64,000 bases of DNA from Burkholderiales bacterium (GCA_035560005.1 DATMAN010000054.1:62001-126000); one strand, 5' to 3'; numbered from the stretch's first letter, positions 1 to 10,942 are shown. Notes: generated by a model not told the origin, from the letters alone. Made by a program: numbers and translations.

Positions 1-1
1 C

Positions 2-1603
<1,602 letters not shown>

Positions 1604-1680
1604 GGTGCTCGAGTGCCGCGCACCCAGTCGTCCGCTCTCGCCCAGACGCCGAATCACCCGGTTTACGCCTCCCTCACAAG

Positions 1681-2115
1681 ATGAAAAGCACGCTACGCCC
1701 CGGGCTCACGTACCGACACCAGTTCAAGATCCCGGAAAGCAAGACCGTCCCGCACCTGTATCCGGAATCGGACATGTTCAGGCAAATGCCGCCGGTGCTC
1801 GCCACAGGCTTCCTGGTCGGCTTGCTGGAATGGGCCTGCATCGAGCTGCTGCGACCGCATCTGGACTGGCCGGCCGAGCAGACGCTCGGCACCCACGTGA
1901 ATTTCTCTCACCTGGCTCCCACGCCCCCGGGCCTGACAGTCACCGTGGACGTCAGGCTGGAAGAAGTCGACGGCCGCCGGCTCGTCTTTTCCCTCGTGGC
2001 GCACGATGGCGTGGACACGATCTCCGAGGGCCGCCACGAGCGCCATGTCATCGACGCCGCCAGGTTCCGAGCGAAAGTCGCACAGAAGGCCGAGAAAGCG
2101 GGCGTTTCCGGGTGA
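1681..2115 (+). CDS. FlK-like acyl-CoA thioesterase (hotdog fold)
   Basis: A 144-residue single-domain hotdog protein resembling fluoroacetyl-CoA thioesterase FlK and its many uncharacterised relatives. Thr42, Glu50 and His77 fall where FlK has its Thr-Glu-His catalytic set (T42/E50/H76), with the motif ATGFLVGLLEW and then GTHVNFSHLAPTP. Established knowledge: FlK hydrolyses fluoroacetyl-CoA, while most homologues act on unknown small acyl-CoAs. The substrate here cannot be told from sequence. It lies between the secretion ATPase and the GGDEF-EAL gene, about 60 bp from the latter, with no clear functional link to either. The ATG at 1681 gives the normal family length. Confidence 0.75.
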   Translation: MKSTLRPGLTYRHQFKIPESKTVPHLYPESDMFRQMPPVLATGFLVGLLEWACIELLRPHLDWPAEQTLGTHVNFSHLAPTPPGLTVTVDVRLEEVDGRRLVFSLVAHDGVDTISEGRHERHVIDAARFRAKVAQKAEKAGVSG

Positions 2116-2175
2116 TCGCGCCGCGCCGGGGGGTGGTCGCCCCCTGCCTGGCATCGACCATGCTCTGATCGGGCC

Positions 2176-5100
2176 ATGGCCCTGACTGAGCGATTCGCGC
2201 GCGTGCCGGAAAACTTCGCTTGGCGGGATATCGCCTTCAATGCCGTGCTGGCGGCGGTGTATTTCGCCGCGGGCGCGGGCGGACTGAGTCTCGCGCTGTT
2301 CCACCCGCAGATCACGACGATCTGGCCGCCCTCCGGGATCGCGCTCGCCGCCCTGCTGCTGTACGGGGTCCGACTCGTGCCCGGCGTGTGGCTTGGCGCA
2401 TTGGCCGTGAACGTCTGGTCGTCTGCTGACTTCGCCGGCGCGCTGGGCGTGGCCAGCGGCAACACGCTGGCAGCGATGACCGGCGCGATGCTCCTCAGGC
2501 GCGTCGGCTTCGACGGGCGCTTGCCGCGACTGCGCGACGCCACGCATCTGCTGGTCTACGGCGTGATGCTCGACCCGCTCGTGGCCGCTTTGCTCGGCCC
2601 GGCAAGCCTGTTCCTCTCGGGTTCCCTGCCGGCCGCCGACCTGGCGCAGGCCGTGCCGATCTGGTGGGTGGGGGACGCGCTGGGCGTCCTGCTCGTCGTG
2701 CCGCTCATCTTCGCGGTCCCGGCGCTGTGGCGGGAACGCCAGCCCATCGGCCGGCGCGTCGAGGGCGCCTTCCTCGTCGCCGTGCAATCCATGATCGCCG
2801 CCATGATTTTCAGCGGCTCGGTGGAACGAATCCTGAACGTCGGCCGGCTCGAATATGTGCTCCTGCCGGTGGCCATCCTGCTCGCCCTGCGCCATCGTCC
2901 CGCGTTCACCGCACTGTCCAACGCGATCGTGTTCGCGTTGGCCGCCTGGGGCTCGATGGCCGGACTGGGTCCTTTCGCGTTCGGCGTGGTGGCGGACGGG
3001 CCCTTGATCTTTCACCTGGCGGTGGTCACCTTCTTCGCCACGACGCTGCTGGTGAGCGCGGTGGGCGGAGAGCTGGCCCACGCGCTCGCGCACGCGCGCC
3101 AGAGCGCGGACCGATTCCAGCGCCTCACCGAGCTGTCTTCCGACTGGTACTGGGAACAGGACGAGCACTATCGCGTTACCTACATGTCGCCGCGCTACAG
3201 CTCGAAGAGCGGCCTGCGCATGAAGCCCACACTCGGGCAGACGCGTTTCGAGACCGACAATATCTGGGAGTCTGAGGAGCAGAAGCGAAAACATCGCGAG
3301 GACCTCGACGCGCGGCGGCCGTTCCGTGACTTGCGGCTGGCGCGCTACGACGAGGACGGCGAGCTGCACCATCTCTCGATCAGCGGTGATCCGGTGTTCG
3401 ATTCGAGCGGGCGATTCGTCGGCTACCGCGGCATCGGGCGCGATATCACGGCGGAAAAGCGTGCCGAGGCCGCGCTGCGAGCGAGCGAAGAGCGCTTTCG
3501 CAGCCTCACCGAGCTGTCCTCCGACTGGTACTGGGAGCAGGACGAGAACCTGCGCTTCACGTTCCTCTCCGGTGGCAGAGAAGACCGCGCCGGGTTCGGC
3601 GGCAACGCCTCGCTCGGCAAGACGCGTTTCGAACTGCCCAATATCTTCGAATCCGAGAAAGCGCGACGCGCGCACGAAGAAGACCTGCGCGCCCGCCGAC
3701 CCTTCCGCGACCTCGTCCTGAAACGCCTCACCCCCGAAGGCGAGGCCCGCTTCGCGCTGATCAGCGGCAAGCCGCTGTTCGACGCCACCGGCCGGTTCCT
3801 GGGCTACCGCGGCGTTGGCCGCGACATCACTGCGCTCAAGCGCACCGAGCAGCGCCTGGCGCGGCTGCGCGACTTCTACGCGGCACTGTCCGAGGTCAAC
3901 GAAGCGATCATCCGCATCCGCGAGCGCGACACCCTGTTCCGCGAAGCCTGCAAGGTGGTGGTCCGGCACGGCGCGCTCGAATTCGCCCGCATCGCGATGC
4001 TGGACCCGCGCACCAAGCGCGTATCGACCGTGGCGTTCGGCGGCGACGACCACGGTCTGGCCGGCAAGCTGTATTTCTCGCTCGATCCTGGCGCCGAGGG
4101 CGGCAGGGCGCCGTCGGCCGAAGCTTTGCGCAGCGGGCAGCATTACGTGTGCAACGACGTGCGCAGCGACGAGCGCATTTTCTCCCGGCAGTTGCTGATC
4201 GACGCCGGCTTGCTGTCGGTGGGCACCTTTCCGCTCGTGGTGGGCGACGAGCCCCGCGGGGCACTGCATCTGTACGCCCGGGAACCGGGGTTCTTCGACG
4301 AAGAGCTGATCGCCCTGCTCGACCGTTTGGCGCTGAACTTGTCGTTCGCCCTGGAGAACATCGACCGCGAAGCTGCGCGCGAGCAGGCCGAGCGCGCGGC
4401 CGCGGAGCAGCGCCGCTTCTTCGAAAGCATCCTCAATGCGATCGCCAGCCCGATCGTGGTCAAGGGCGAGGATCACCGGTTCGTGGCGTTCAACGATGCC
4501 GCAGTGGCCTTTCTCGGCCGACCGCGCGAATGGCTGATCGGCAAGACCGACTTCGACCTGTTCTCCGAAGAGCGGGCGCGCTATTTTCAGCACACGGATG
4601 ATCTGGCGCTCGCATCGGCCGAGCCGGTCGAGTACGAAAGCGCGTACACGGTCGCCGGCAAGCGGCGCACGATGTTCGTACGCAAGTCCGCTCTGGCCCG
4701 CCCTGACGGCAGCCGCGTGTTGGTGTTGGTGATGACCGACGTCACCGAGCGCAGGGCGACCGAAGACGCGCTGCGCGCGAGCGAACGGCGCTTCCGTGAC
4801 GTGGCCGAAGTCGCCAGCGAGTTTGTCTGGGAGAACGACCGGGAGGGCCGTTTCACCTATCTCTCTCCCAAGGTCGTGGAAGTGCTCGGCTACAGCGCCG
4901 AGGAACTGCTCGGTCGCACCCCGGCCGAGCTGATGCCGCCGGGCGAAGAGGAACGGGTGCGCGCCTGGCTTGCTGAGCACATGGATGCGGAGCGGCGCTT
5001 CCGCAATCTCGAGCATCAGATCGTCGCCAGGTCGGGCGAGATCCTGTGGATCCAGGTCAGCGGCGTCCCCATGCACGATGAGCAGGGACGCCTTGCCGGC

Positions 5101-6468
5101 CATCGCGGCACGACCCGCGACATCACGCAACTGAAACGCTCGGAAGCGCGGATCAGTTATCTCGCCACGCGCGATCCGCTCACCGAGCTGCCCAACCGCC
5201 TGCTGTTCAACGACCGCCTGGAGCAGGGGCTGATCGGCGCGCGGCGCTCCGGAGACTCGCTTGCCGTGCTGTTCATCGACCTGGACCGGTTCAAGACCAT
5301 CAACGACTCGCTCGGCCACCACATCGGCGACCTTCTGCTCAAGGAGGTCGCACAGCGCATGGCGGCCTGCATCCGGCGCGGCGACACGCTGGCGCGGCTC
5401 GGAGGCGACGAGTTCGTCATCGCGCTGGAGCACCTCAGGCGCGCCGAGGATGCCGCCCAGGTGGCATCGAAGATCGTGCGTTCCCTGTCGCGACCGGTGG
5501 AGGTTGGCGGGCACACGCTGAACACTTCGTGCTCGATCGGCATCAGCATCTACCCGATAGACGCCGACGACGCGGTGACGTTGATGAAGAACGCCGACAC
5601 CGCGATGTACTTCGCCAAGGAGAAGGGGCGCAACAATTTCCAGTTCTTCTCGCCGGATATGAACGTGCGCGCCGTCGAGCGCCACAAGCTCGAAGTGGCG
5701 CTGCGCCGCGCGCTCGACCAGGGTGACTTCCTGTTGCTCTATCAACCCCAGGTCGCGATCGAGACCGGCCAGGTGATCGGCGCCGAGGCGCTCATCCGCT
5801 GGAAGCATCCCGAGCGCGGCCTGATCGCGCCGAGCGGCTTCGTCGGCGTGGCCGAGGAGTCTGGCCTGATCGAACCGATGGGCCGCTGGGTGCTCAAGGA
5901 AGCGTGCAGCCAGGCGCGACGCTGGCGCGAGCAGGGCCTGCCCGCGGTGCGCCTGGCGGTCAACATTTCCGCCCGGCAACTGCTCGATCCCAGGGAGTTC
6001 CTGTCCTACGTCAACCGCGTGCTGGACGAGACCGGTCTGGAGCCGCGTCTGCTGGAGCTGGAAATGACCGAGTCCCTGCTGCTCGCCAATGTCGAGGAGA
6101 ACGCCGCGGTCCTGCACAAGCTGGGCAAGCTCGGCGTGCGCATCGCGGTGGACGACTTCGGAACCGGCTACTCCTCGCTCGCCTATCTGAAGCAGTTGCC
6201 GATCGACTCGCTCAAGATCGACAGGACCTTCGTCCGCGACATCGAATCCGACCCGGAAGATGTGGCGATCATCAAGGCCATCATCGCGATGGCCCACGAA
6301 CTGAAGCTGAAGGTAACCGCGGAGGGCGTCGAGACCCGGGGACAGCTCGAAGCCCTGCGCAAGCTGGGCTGCGACGAGTACCAGGGTTACCTGCTCTCGA
6401 AACCCGTGCCCGGCGAAGAGTTCGCGGCTCGCTTCCTGTCGCAGAAGGGGCTCGACGTCGCTACCTAG
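2176..6468 (+). CDS. MASE1-PAS-PAS-GAF-PAS-PAS-GGDEF-EAL cyclic-di-GMP protein
   Basis: Large membrane sensor (1430 residues) for cyclic-di-GMP turnover. An N-terminal MASE1 membrane domain (about 10-310, hydrophobic helices) is followed by two very similar PAS domains that both begin LTELSSDWYWEQDE. Next come a GAF domain (about 560-730), two more PAS domains (about 750-1000), GGDEF (catalytic GGDEF at 1075-1079, RLGGDEFVIA) and EAL (1204-1206, GAEALIRWKH). The EAL metal motif DDFGTGYSSLAYLK is intact. Both catalytic signatures are kept, so synthase and phosphodiesterase activity are both possible; which dominates cannot be read from sequence. It stands alone and is followed by a long inverted repeat. 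The input signal is unknown. Confidence 0.93.
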   Translation: MALTERFARVPENFAWRDIAFNAVLAAVYFAAGAGGLSLALFHPQITTIWPPSGIALAALLLYGVRLVPGVWLGALAVNVWSSADFAGALGVASGNTLAAMTGAMLLRRVGFDGRLPRLRDATHLLVYGVMLDPLVAALLGPASLFLSGSLPAADLAQAVPIWWVGDALGVLLVVPLIFAVPALWRERQPIGRRVEGAFLVAVQSMIAAMIFSGSVERILNVGRLEYVLLPVAILLALRHRPAFTALSNAIVFALAAWGSMAGLGPFAFGVVADGPLIFHLAVVTFFATTLLVSAVGGELAHALAHARQSADRFQRLTELSSDWYWEQDEHYRVTYMSPRYSSKSGLRMKPTLGQTRFETDNIWESEEQKRKHREDLDARRPFRDLRLARYDEDGELHHLSISGDPVFDSSGRFVGYRGIGRDITAEKRAEAALRASEERFRSLTELSSDWYWEQDENLRFTFLSGGREDRAGFGGNASLGKTRFELPNIFESEKARRAHEEDLRARRPFRDLVLKRLTPEGEARFALISGKPLFDATGRFLGYRGVGRDITALKRTEQRLARLRDFYAALSEVNEAIIRIRERDTLFREACKVVVRHGALEFARIAMLDPRTKRVSTVAFGGDDHGLAGKLYFSLDPGAEGGRAPSAEALRSGQHYVCNDVRSDERIFSRQLLIDAGLLSVGTFPLVVGDEPRGALHLYAREPGFFDEELIALLDRLALNLSFALENIDREAAREQAERAAAEQRRFFESILNAIASPIVVKGEDHRFVAFNDAAVAFLGRPREWLIGKTDFDLFSEERARYFQHTDDLALASAEPVEYESAYTVAGKRRTMFVRKSALARPDGSRVLVLVMTDVTERRATEDALRASERRFRDVAEVASEFVWENDREGRFTYLSPKVVEVLGYSAEELLGRTPAELMPPGEEERVRAWLAEHMDAERRFRNLEHQIVARSGEILWIQVSGVPMHDEQGRLAGHRGTTRDITQLKRSEARISYLATRDPLTELPNRLLFNDRLEQGLIGARRSGDSLAVLFIDLDRFKTINDSLGHHIGDLLLKEVAQRMAACIRRGDTLARLGGDEFVIALEHLRRAEDAAQVASKIVRSLSRPVEVGGHTLNTSCSIGISIYPIDADDAVTLMKNADTAMYFAKEKGRNNFQFFSPDMNVRAVERHKLEVALRRALDQGDFLLLYQPQVAIETGQVIGAEALIRWKHPERGLIAPSGFVGVAEESGLIEPMGRWVLKEACSQARRWREQGLPAVRLAVNISARQLLDPREFLSYVNRVLDETGLEPRLLELEMTESLLLANVEENAAVLHKLGKLGVRIAVDDFGTGYSSLAYLKQLPIDSLKIDRTFVRDIESDPEDVAIIKAIIAMAHELKLKVTAEGVETRGQLEALRKLGCDEYQGYLLSKPVPGEEFAARFLSQKGLDVAT

Positions 6469-6481
6469 CTCGAGAAGCGCC

Positions 6482-6640
6482 CACCGCGGAGGACAAAGAA
6501 CCTTCCCGTCGGATAATTCGTCGCCAGGAAAACCAGTGGTTCGCTGACATGGGCGAGATGCCAGCCGTCCGTCAGCGCCTTCTCCCGTCGTCCTTTGCGT
6601 TACTCCGCGTCCTCTGCGTCCTCCGCGGTGAGAGTTTGTC
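6482..6640. repeat. Dispersed element with inverted ends, copy 1
   Basis: The left arm CACCGCGGAGGACAAAGAA (6482-6500) and the right arm around 6603-6640 (core GTCCTCCGCGGTG) are inverted complements. They enclose about 100 bp of unrelated sequence. Arms and total length match the copies at 9861 and 10943. The right arm runs up to the stop codon of the VWA gene on the minus strand. No coding frame is credible inside. Confidence 0.65.
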
Positions 6641-6643
6641 TTT

Positions 6644-7822
6644 CTAGCGGACCAAGGCGCGCATGGCGCGTTCGAGACCCTCGAGCGTGAGTGGGTACAT
6701 GCGCCCGTCCATCAGCTTCTTCACCATTCCGATCGACTCGTAATAGTCCCAGCGCTCCTCGGGCACGGGATTGAGCCAGGCGGCCCTCTGGTAGACGTCG
6801 AGCAGCCGGCACAGCCACACCGACCCGGGCTCTTCGTTGTGATGCTCGATGCTGCCGCCCGGATGGGCGATCTCGTAGGGGCTCATCGCCGCGTCGCCCA
6901 CGAACACCAGGCGGTAGTCGTGGCCGTACTTGTGCAGCACGCTCATCGTCGGGATGCGCTCGGTGTGCCGGCGGCGATTGTCCCTCCAGACTGTTTCGTA
7001 CAGGAAGTTGTGGAAGTAGAAATATTCCAGGTGCTTGAACTCGGCGCGCGCGGCGGAAAACAGTTCTTCGCACACTCGCACGTGGTCCTCCATCGACCCG
7101 CCGACGTCCAGAAACAGCAGCACCTTCACCGCGTTGTGTCGCTCGGGAATCATCTTCAGGTCCAGGTAGCCGGCGTTCTTCGCCGTTGAGCGGATCGTCG
7201 CGTCGAGGTCGAGTTCCTCCGCCGCGCCCTCGCGGGCAAAGCGGCGCAGCCGCCGCAGCGCGACCTTGATGTTGCGCGTGCCCAGCTCGACCGCGTCGTC
7301 CAGATTGCGAAACTCGCGACGGTCCCAGACTTTCACCGCCCTGCGGTTGCGCGAGCTTTCCTGTCCGATGCGGATGCCCTCCGGGTTGTATCCGTACGCG
7401 CCGAACGGCGAGGTGCCGGCCGTGCCGATCCACTTCGAACCGCCCTGGTGCGGGTCTTTCTGCTCTTCCAGCCGCTTGCGCAGCGCCTCCATGAGCTTTT
7501 CCCAGCCGCCCATGGACTCGACGAGCTTCTTGTCTTCTGCGGACAGCACCAGTTCCGCCTGACGGCGCAGCCACTGCGCCGGGATCTCCACCAGCCATTG
7601 CGCGGGTATGGACTCCACGCCCCGAAAATACTCGGCGAAGGCCCGGTCGAACTTGTCGTAGTTGGCTTCGTCCTTCACCAGCGAGGTGCGCGCAAGGTGG
7701 TAGAACTCGTCCAGGCTGTTGAAGGCCAGGTGCGCCGCCATTCCCTCCAGCAGGGTCAGGTACTCCCTGACCGACACTGGCAGGTTGCGCTGCTTCAGCA
7801 GCAGGAAGAAATCGGCAAGCAA
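6644..7822 (-). CDS. CoxE-like VWA domain protein
   Basis: A 392-residue VWA protein of the CoxE-like family that works with MoxR AAA+ ATPases, probably in metalloenzyme maturation or complex remodelling. The C-terminal half holds the VWA domain with the family's MIDAS variant LFLDVGGSM in place of DxSxS. The start is TTG at 7822: the frame downstream of the moxR stop has no ATG, and the TTG gives LLADFFLLLKQ, the usual beginning of this family. The stop of moxR is in this same frame, 12 codons upstream, so the pair is one transcription unit. The client enzyme is not visible in the window. Confidence 0.85.
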   Translation of the reverse strand: MLADFFLLLKQRNLPVSVREYLTLLEGMAAHLAFNSLDEFYHLARTSLVKDEANYDKFDRAFAEYFRGVESIPAQWLVEIPAQWLRRQAELVLSAEDKKLVESMGGWEKLMEALRKRLEEQKDPHQGGSKWIGTAGTSPFGAYGYNPEGIRIGQESSRNRRAVKVWDRREFRNLDDAVELGTRNIKVALRRLRRFAREGAAEELDLDATIRSTAKNAGYLDLKMIPERHNAVKVLLFLDVGGSMEDHVRVCEELFSAARAEFKHLEYFYFHNFLYETVWRDNRRRHTERIPTMSVLHKYGHDYRLVFVGDAAMSPYEIAHPGGSIEHHNEEPGSVWLCRLLDVYQRAAWLNPVPEERWDYYESIGMVKKLMDGRMYPLTLEGLERAMRALVR

Positions 7823-7858
7823 AGGCTGTTCTTTCGACCCAAGGGCCGCGAGGGCACG

Positions 7859-8701
7859 CTAGCGCGCGTGACGCGAGAGAAACACCAGCCGTTCGAACAG
7901 GTGCACGTCCTGCTCGTTCTTGAGCAGCGCGCCGGCCAGCGGCGGCAGCGTCTTGCGCTCGTCCTTCGAGCGCAGTGCCTCGGGCGGAATGTCTTCCGCC
8001 AGAAGAAGCTTCAGCCAGTCCAGCAGTTCGGAGGTCGAAGGCTTCTTCTTCAGTCCTGGAACCTCGCGCAGGTCGAAGAACGCCTCCAGCGCCTCGCGCA
8101 GCAGGGTTCGCTTCAACCCGGGGAAGTGGACTTCGACGATCCTCTGCATCGTCTCCCGGTCGGGAAAGCGGATGTAGTGGAAGAAGCAGCGACGCAGGAA
8201 GGCATCCGGCAGCTCCTTCTCGTTGTTGCTGGTAATGATGACCGTGGGGCGATGCTTCGCGCGGATGAGCCGGCGCGTCTCGTAGACATAGAATTCCATC
8301 CGGTCGAGTTCGCGCAACAGATCGTTCGGGAATTCGATGTCGGCCTTGTCGATTTCGTCGATCAGGACGACCGCCGGAACCTCCGAATCGAACGCTTCCC
8401 AGAGCGGGCCGCGCACGATGTAGTTGGCGATGTCGTGCACCTTCTCTTCGCCCAGCTGCGAGTCGCGCAGCCGCGACACAGCGTCGTACTCGTACAGGCC
8501 CTGCTGCGCCTTGGAGGTGGACTTGATGTGCCACTGGATCAGCGGCCGCCCGAGCGCCTTCGCCACTTCGATCGCCAGCATGGTCTTGCCCGTGCCCGGT
8601 TCGCCTTTGATGAGCAGCGGGCGCTGGAGGGCGATCGCGGCGTTCACCGCCATCTTCAGATCGTCGGTAGCAACGTAGGTATCGGTTCCGCTGAATCTCA
8701 T
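7859..8701 (-). CDS. MoxR-family AAA+ ATPase
   Basis: A 280-residue AAA+ chaperone ATPase of the MoxR type. Walker A GEPGTGKT lies at residues 33-40 and Walker B LIDEID has D115 and E116; the sensor 1 region (IITSNNEKELPDAF) and the arginine-finger region (RRCFFHYIRFPD) follow. Established role: MoxR ATPases act with a VWA partner to insert cofactors or mature complexes. The partner is the next gene downstream, so the two are almost certainly co-transcribed. A perfect TATAAT sits about 30 bp upstream. Confidence 0.9.
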   Translation of the reverse strand: MRFSGTDTYVATDDLKMAVNAAIALQRPLLIKGEPGTGKTMLAIEVAKALGRPLIQWHIKSTSKAQQGLYEYDAVSRLRDSQLGEEKVHDIANYIVRGPLWEAFDSEVPAVVLIDEIDKADIEFPNDLLRELDRMEFYVYETRRLIRAKHRPTVIITSNNEKELPDAFLRRCFFHYIRFPDRETMQRIVEVHFPGLKRTLLREALEAFFDLREVPGLKKKPSTSELLDWLKLLLAEDIPPEALRSKDERKTLPPLAGALLKNEQDVHLFERLVFLSRHAR

Positions 8702-8730
8702 GGGCTCGCCGGGTCAGTGGACGGACCGCG

Positions 8731-8736
8731 ATTATA
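8731..8736 (-). promoter_or_regulatory. -10 hexamer of the moxR-VWA operon
   Basis: The complement reads TATAAT, an exact sigma-70 -10 box, about 30 bases before the moxR ATG. The -35 position at 17 bp spacing reads GCAGGC, which is poor, so an activator or another -35 may be used. Confidence 0.4.
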
Positions 8737-9005
8737 CGAGGCGGGCGCGGGTCGCCTGCGCCTTTGTCGCCAATCGAGCCCGCGCCGTGTCAGCGGCCCG
8801 GGAGATCTCTTTTTCGGTCGGTCATAATGTATCGGGAGGTGTCGGACCGGGGCCGGAAAAGCGGGAGGAGACCGCCGGAAGGGCGCCGCGCGCGCTGAAC
8901 AGGGAAGATCCTCGGGCCGTCGACCGCCAGCGGGCCGCTGGAGGGATTCGCTCCGGCTCGGCGTCATCCGTCGACGATGCCCGGCGAAGCGCCTCCGCCA
9001 GCACC

Positions 9006-9035
9006 CTGACGTCGCCCTGCGGGTCGCGCTAGACT
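9006..9035 (+). promoter_or_regulatory. Candidate promoter for hyi and the glycolate block
   Basis: CTGACG (9006-9011) and TAGACT (9030-9035) are separated by 18 bp and lie about 40 bp before the hyi ATG. Each matches four of six consensus bases. Weak but well placed. Confidence 0.25.
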
Positions 9036-9075
9036 GCGCCGGAACTTCGTCTCGCCGCGCCTGGAGAGCTTCCAC

Positions 9076-9852
9076 ATGCCAAGACTGAACGCGAACCTGT
9101 CGATGATGTTCACAGAGGTCGGTTTTCTGGACCGCTTCGGCGCGGCTGCGCGCGCCGGATTCAAGGGCGTGGAATTCCTGTTCCCCTACGAATTCCCGGC
9201 TGCCCAGATCCGCGAGCAGCTCGACCGGCACCGGCTGCAAATGGTGCTGTTCAACATGCCGCCGGGCGACTGGAACGCCGGTGACCGGGGTCTGGCCTGC
9301 GACCCGGGGAAAGTCGCGCAATTTCAGGACGGCGTGGCTCAAGCGCTGGAATACGCGCGCGCGCTGGGCTGCCGGCGGCTCCACTGCATGGCCGGTCTGA
9401 AGCCGCGTGGCGTCTCCGAGGAGAAGATGCGCGAGACCTACATCGCGAACCTGCAGTTCGCCGGCCGCGAACTCGCGAAGCACGACATCACGCTCCTGAT
9501 CGAGGCGATCAACACCCGCGACATCCCCGGCTTCTATCTGAACTACTCGCGCCAGGCCTTCGACATCATGCATTACGCCGGCGTGCCGAACCTGAAGTTC
9601 CAATACGACATCTATCACATGCAGATCATGGAGGGCGATCTCGCGCCCACCATCGAGAAACACCTGGACAAGATCGGGCACATGCAACTGGCCGACACGC
9701 CGGGACGGCACGAGCCGGGCACCGGCGAGATCAACTACGGCTTCCTGCTGCCATTCATCGATCGCGTCGGATACCAGGGCTGGATCGGCTGCGAGTATCG
9801 GCCCGCGGGCAGGACCGAGGAGGGTCTCGCCTGGACCCGGCCTTATCTATAA
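9076..9852 (+). CDS. hyi: Hydroxypyruvate isomerase
   Basis: A 258-residue TIM-barrel enzyme of the xylose-isomerase-like AP-endonuclease-2 superfamily. It interconverts hydroxypyruvate and tartronate semialdehyde in the glycerate pathway of glyoxylate use. Family signatures are MPRLNANLSMMF at the start, the NMPPGDWNAGDRGLACDP loop, the metal-ligand region LIEAINTRDIPGF, and QYDIYHMQIMEGDL. Length is normal. The RBS GGAGAG precedes the ATG. It is followed by the tartronate semialdehyde reductase and glycerate kinase genes, the expected pathway partners. Glyoxylate carboligase (gcl), usually the first gene of such operons, is not present here. Confidence 0.9.
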   Translation: MPRLNANLSMMFTEVGFLDRFGAAARAGFKGVEFLFPYEFPAAQIREQLDRHRLQMVLFNMPPGDWNAGDRGLACDPGKVAQFQDGVAQALEYARALGCRRLHCMAGLKPRGVSEEKMRETYIANLQFAGRELAKHDITLLIEAINTRDIPGFYLNYSRQAFDIMHYAGVPNLKFQYDIYHMQIMEGDLAPTIEKHLDKIGHMQLADTPGRHEPGTGEINYGFLLPFIDRVGYQGWIGCEYRPAGRTEEGLAWTRPYL

Positions 9853-9860
9853 GAACGGCA

Positions 9861-10037
9861 ACTCTCACCGCGAAGGACGCAGAGGACGCAGGGGAAAGAC
9901 GAGTTATGCAATGAGACGTCAGATTACGCAAGCGTCCTTGGACGCGAAAAGATCAGGAGACGTCAGTTCATTTCGTGCTTGCACATTTCAGAGTCTGGTT
10001 GTCTCCTCCGCGTCCTCTGCGTCGTTCGCGGTGAGAG
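9861..10037. repeat. Dispersed element with inverted ends, copy 2
   Basis: The best preserved copy. The left arm begins at 9863 (CTCTCACCGCGAAGGACGCA). The right arm ends at 10037, and its complement begins CTCTCACCGCGAACGACGCA: about 29 of 31 positions match. The arms contain a direct GAC-GCA-GAG periodicity. The 100 bp between them is not coding. It fills nearly the whole hyi-glxR gap and leaves only the glxR ribosome binding site. Confidence 0.75.
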
Positions 10038-10057
10038 CCTAGTCAAGGAGAAGACAA

Positions 10058-10939
10058 ATGAACGTGGGATTCGTGGGATTGGGCATCATGGGCAAGCCCA
10101 TGGCAGGTCATCTGATCCAGGGCGGCCATACGCTGTACCTGTATTCGCGCAGCGGTGTTCCCCAGGAGCTCACCGCCGCCGGCGGCAAGGCGTGCGCCTC
10201 GGCAAAAGAGGTGGCGCAGAAATCCGAAGTGGTGATCACGATGGTGCCGGACACGCCGGACGTCGAGAAGGCGCTCTTCGGCAAGGACGGCGTGGCGGAG
10301 GGACTGGCCGCCGGAAAGATCGTGGTGGACATGAGTTCCATCTCGCCCATCGCCACCCAGGATTTCGCCGCGCGCGTGCGCAAGCTGGGCGCGGACTACG
10401 TGGATGCACCCGTGTCCGGCGGGGAAGTCGGCGCCAGAAACGCATCCCTGACCATCATGGTCGGAGCCGCCGAGAAGACTTTCCAGAAGGTCAAGCCGCT
10501 GTTCGAACGGATGGGCAAGAACATCACGCTGGTGGGCGAGGTCGGCGCCGGCCAGGTATGCAAGGTCGCCAACCAGATCATCGTCGCGCTCAATATCGAA
10601 GCGGTCGCCGAGGCGCTGCTGCTCGCCTCGAAGGCCGGGGTGGACCCGGCGAAGGTGCGGCAGGCCCTGATGGGCGGCTTCGCCTCTTCCCGCGTGCTGG
10701 AGGTGCATGGCGAGCGCATGATCAAGCGCACCTTCGAGCCGGGTTTTCGCATCGAACTGCACCAGAAGGATCTCAACCTCGCCCTGTCCTCGGCGCGCGC
10801 GCTCGGCATGAGCCTGCCCAATACCGCGACGGCACAGGAACTGTTCAACGCCTGCCTGGGAATGGGCGGCGGCAAATGGGACCACTCCGCGATGGTCAAA
10901 GCCCTCGAGGCGCTGGCCAGCCATCCCGTTTCGAAATAG
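10058..10939 (+). CDS. glxR: Tartronate semialdehyde reductase (2-hydroxy-3-oxopropionate reductase)
   Basis: A 293-residue beta-hydroxyacid dehydrogenase that reduces tartronate semialdehyde to D-glycerate with NAD(P)H. The N-terminal Rossmann motif is GFVGLGIMGKPMAGHL. The substrate-binding signature DAPVSGGEVGARNASLTIMV follows. The catalytic lysine lies in GQVCKVANQIIV, and the C-terminal all-alpha domain carries the family HQKDLNLAL motif. A strong AAGGAG precedes the ATG at 10058. It lies between hyi and ttuD. GarR, GlxR and TSR are close relatives; the hyi/ttuD context favours GlxR. Confidence 0.9.
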   Translation: MNVGFVGLGIMGKPMAGHLIQGGHTLYLYSRSGVPQELTAAGGKACASAKEVAQKSEVVITMVPDTPDVEKALFGKDGVAEGLAAGKIVVDMSSISPIATQDFAARVRKLGADYVDAPVSGGEVGARNASLTIMVGAAEKTFQKVKPLFERMGKNITLVGEVGAGQVCKVANQIIVALNIEAVAEALLLASKAGVDPAKVRQALMGGFASSRVLEVHGERMIKRTFEPGFRIELHQKDLNLALSSARALGMSLPNTATAQELFNACLGMGGGKWDHSAMVKALEALASHPVSK

Positions 10940-10942
10940 CGA

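Larger units (their letters stand above)
8702..9075. other. 374 bp divergent intergenic region
   Basis: Gap between moxR (minus) and hyi (plus). It holds a perfect TATAAT for the minus strand and a weak promoter candidate for hyi (entered separately). No convincing reading frame, RNA or repeat was seen in the remainder. Confidence 0.5.

Noticed and set aside
1693..6297. A 1534-codon open frame opposite the GGDEF-EAL gene
   Set aside because: High-GC antisense shadow. It has no domain, while the plus-strand gene has clear catalytic motifs.
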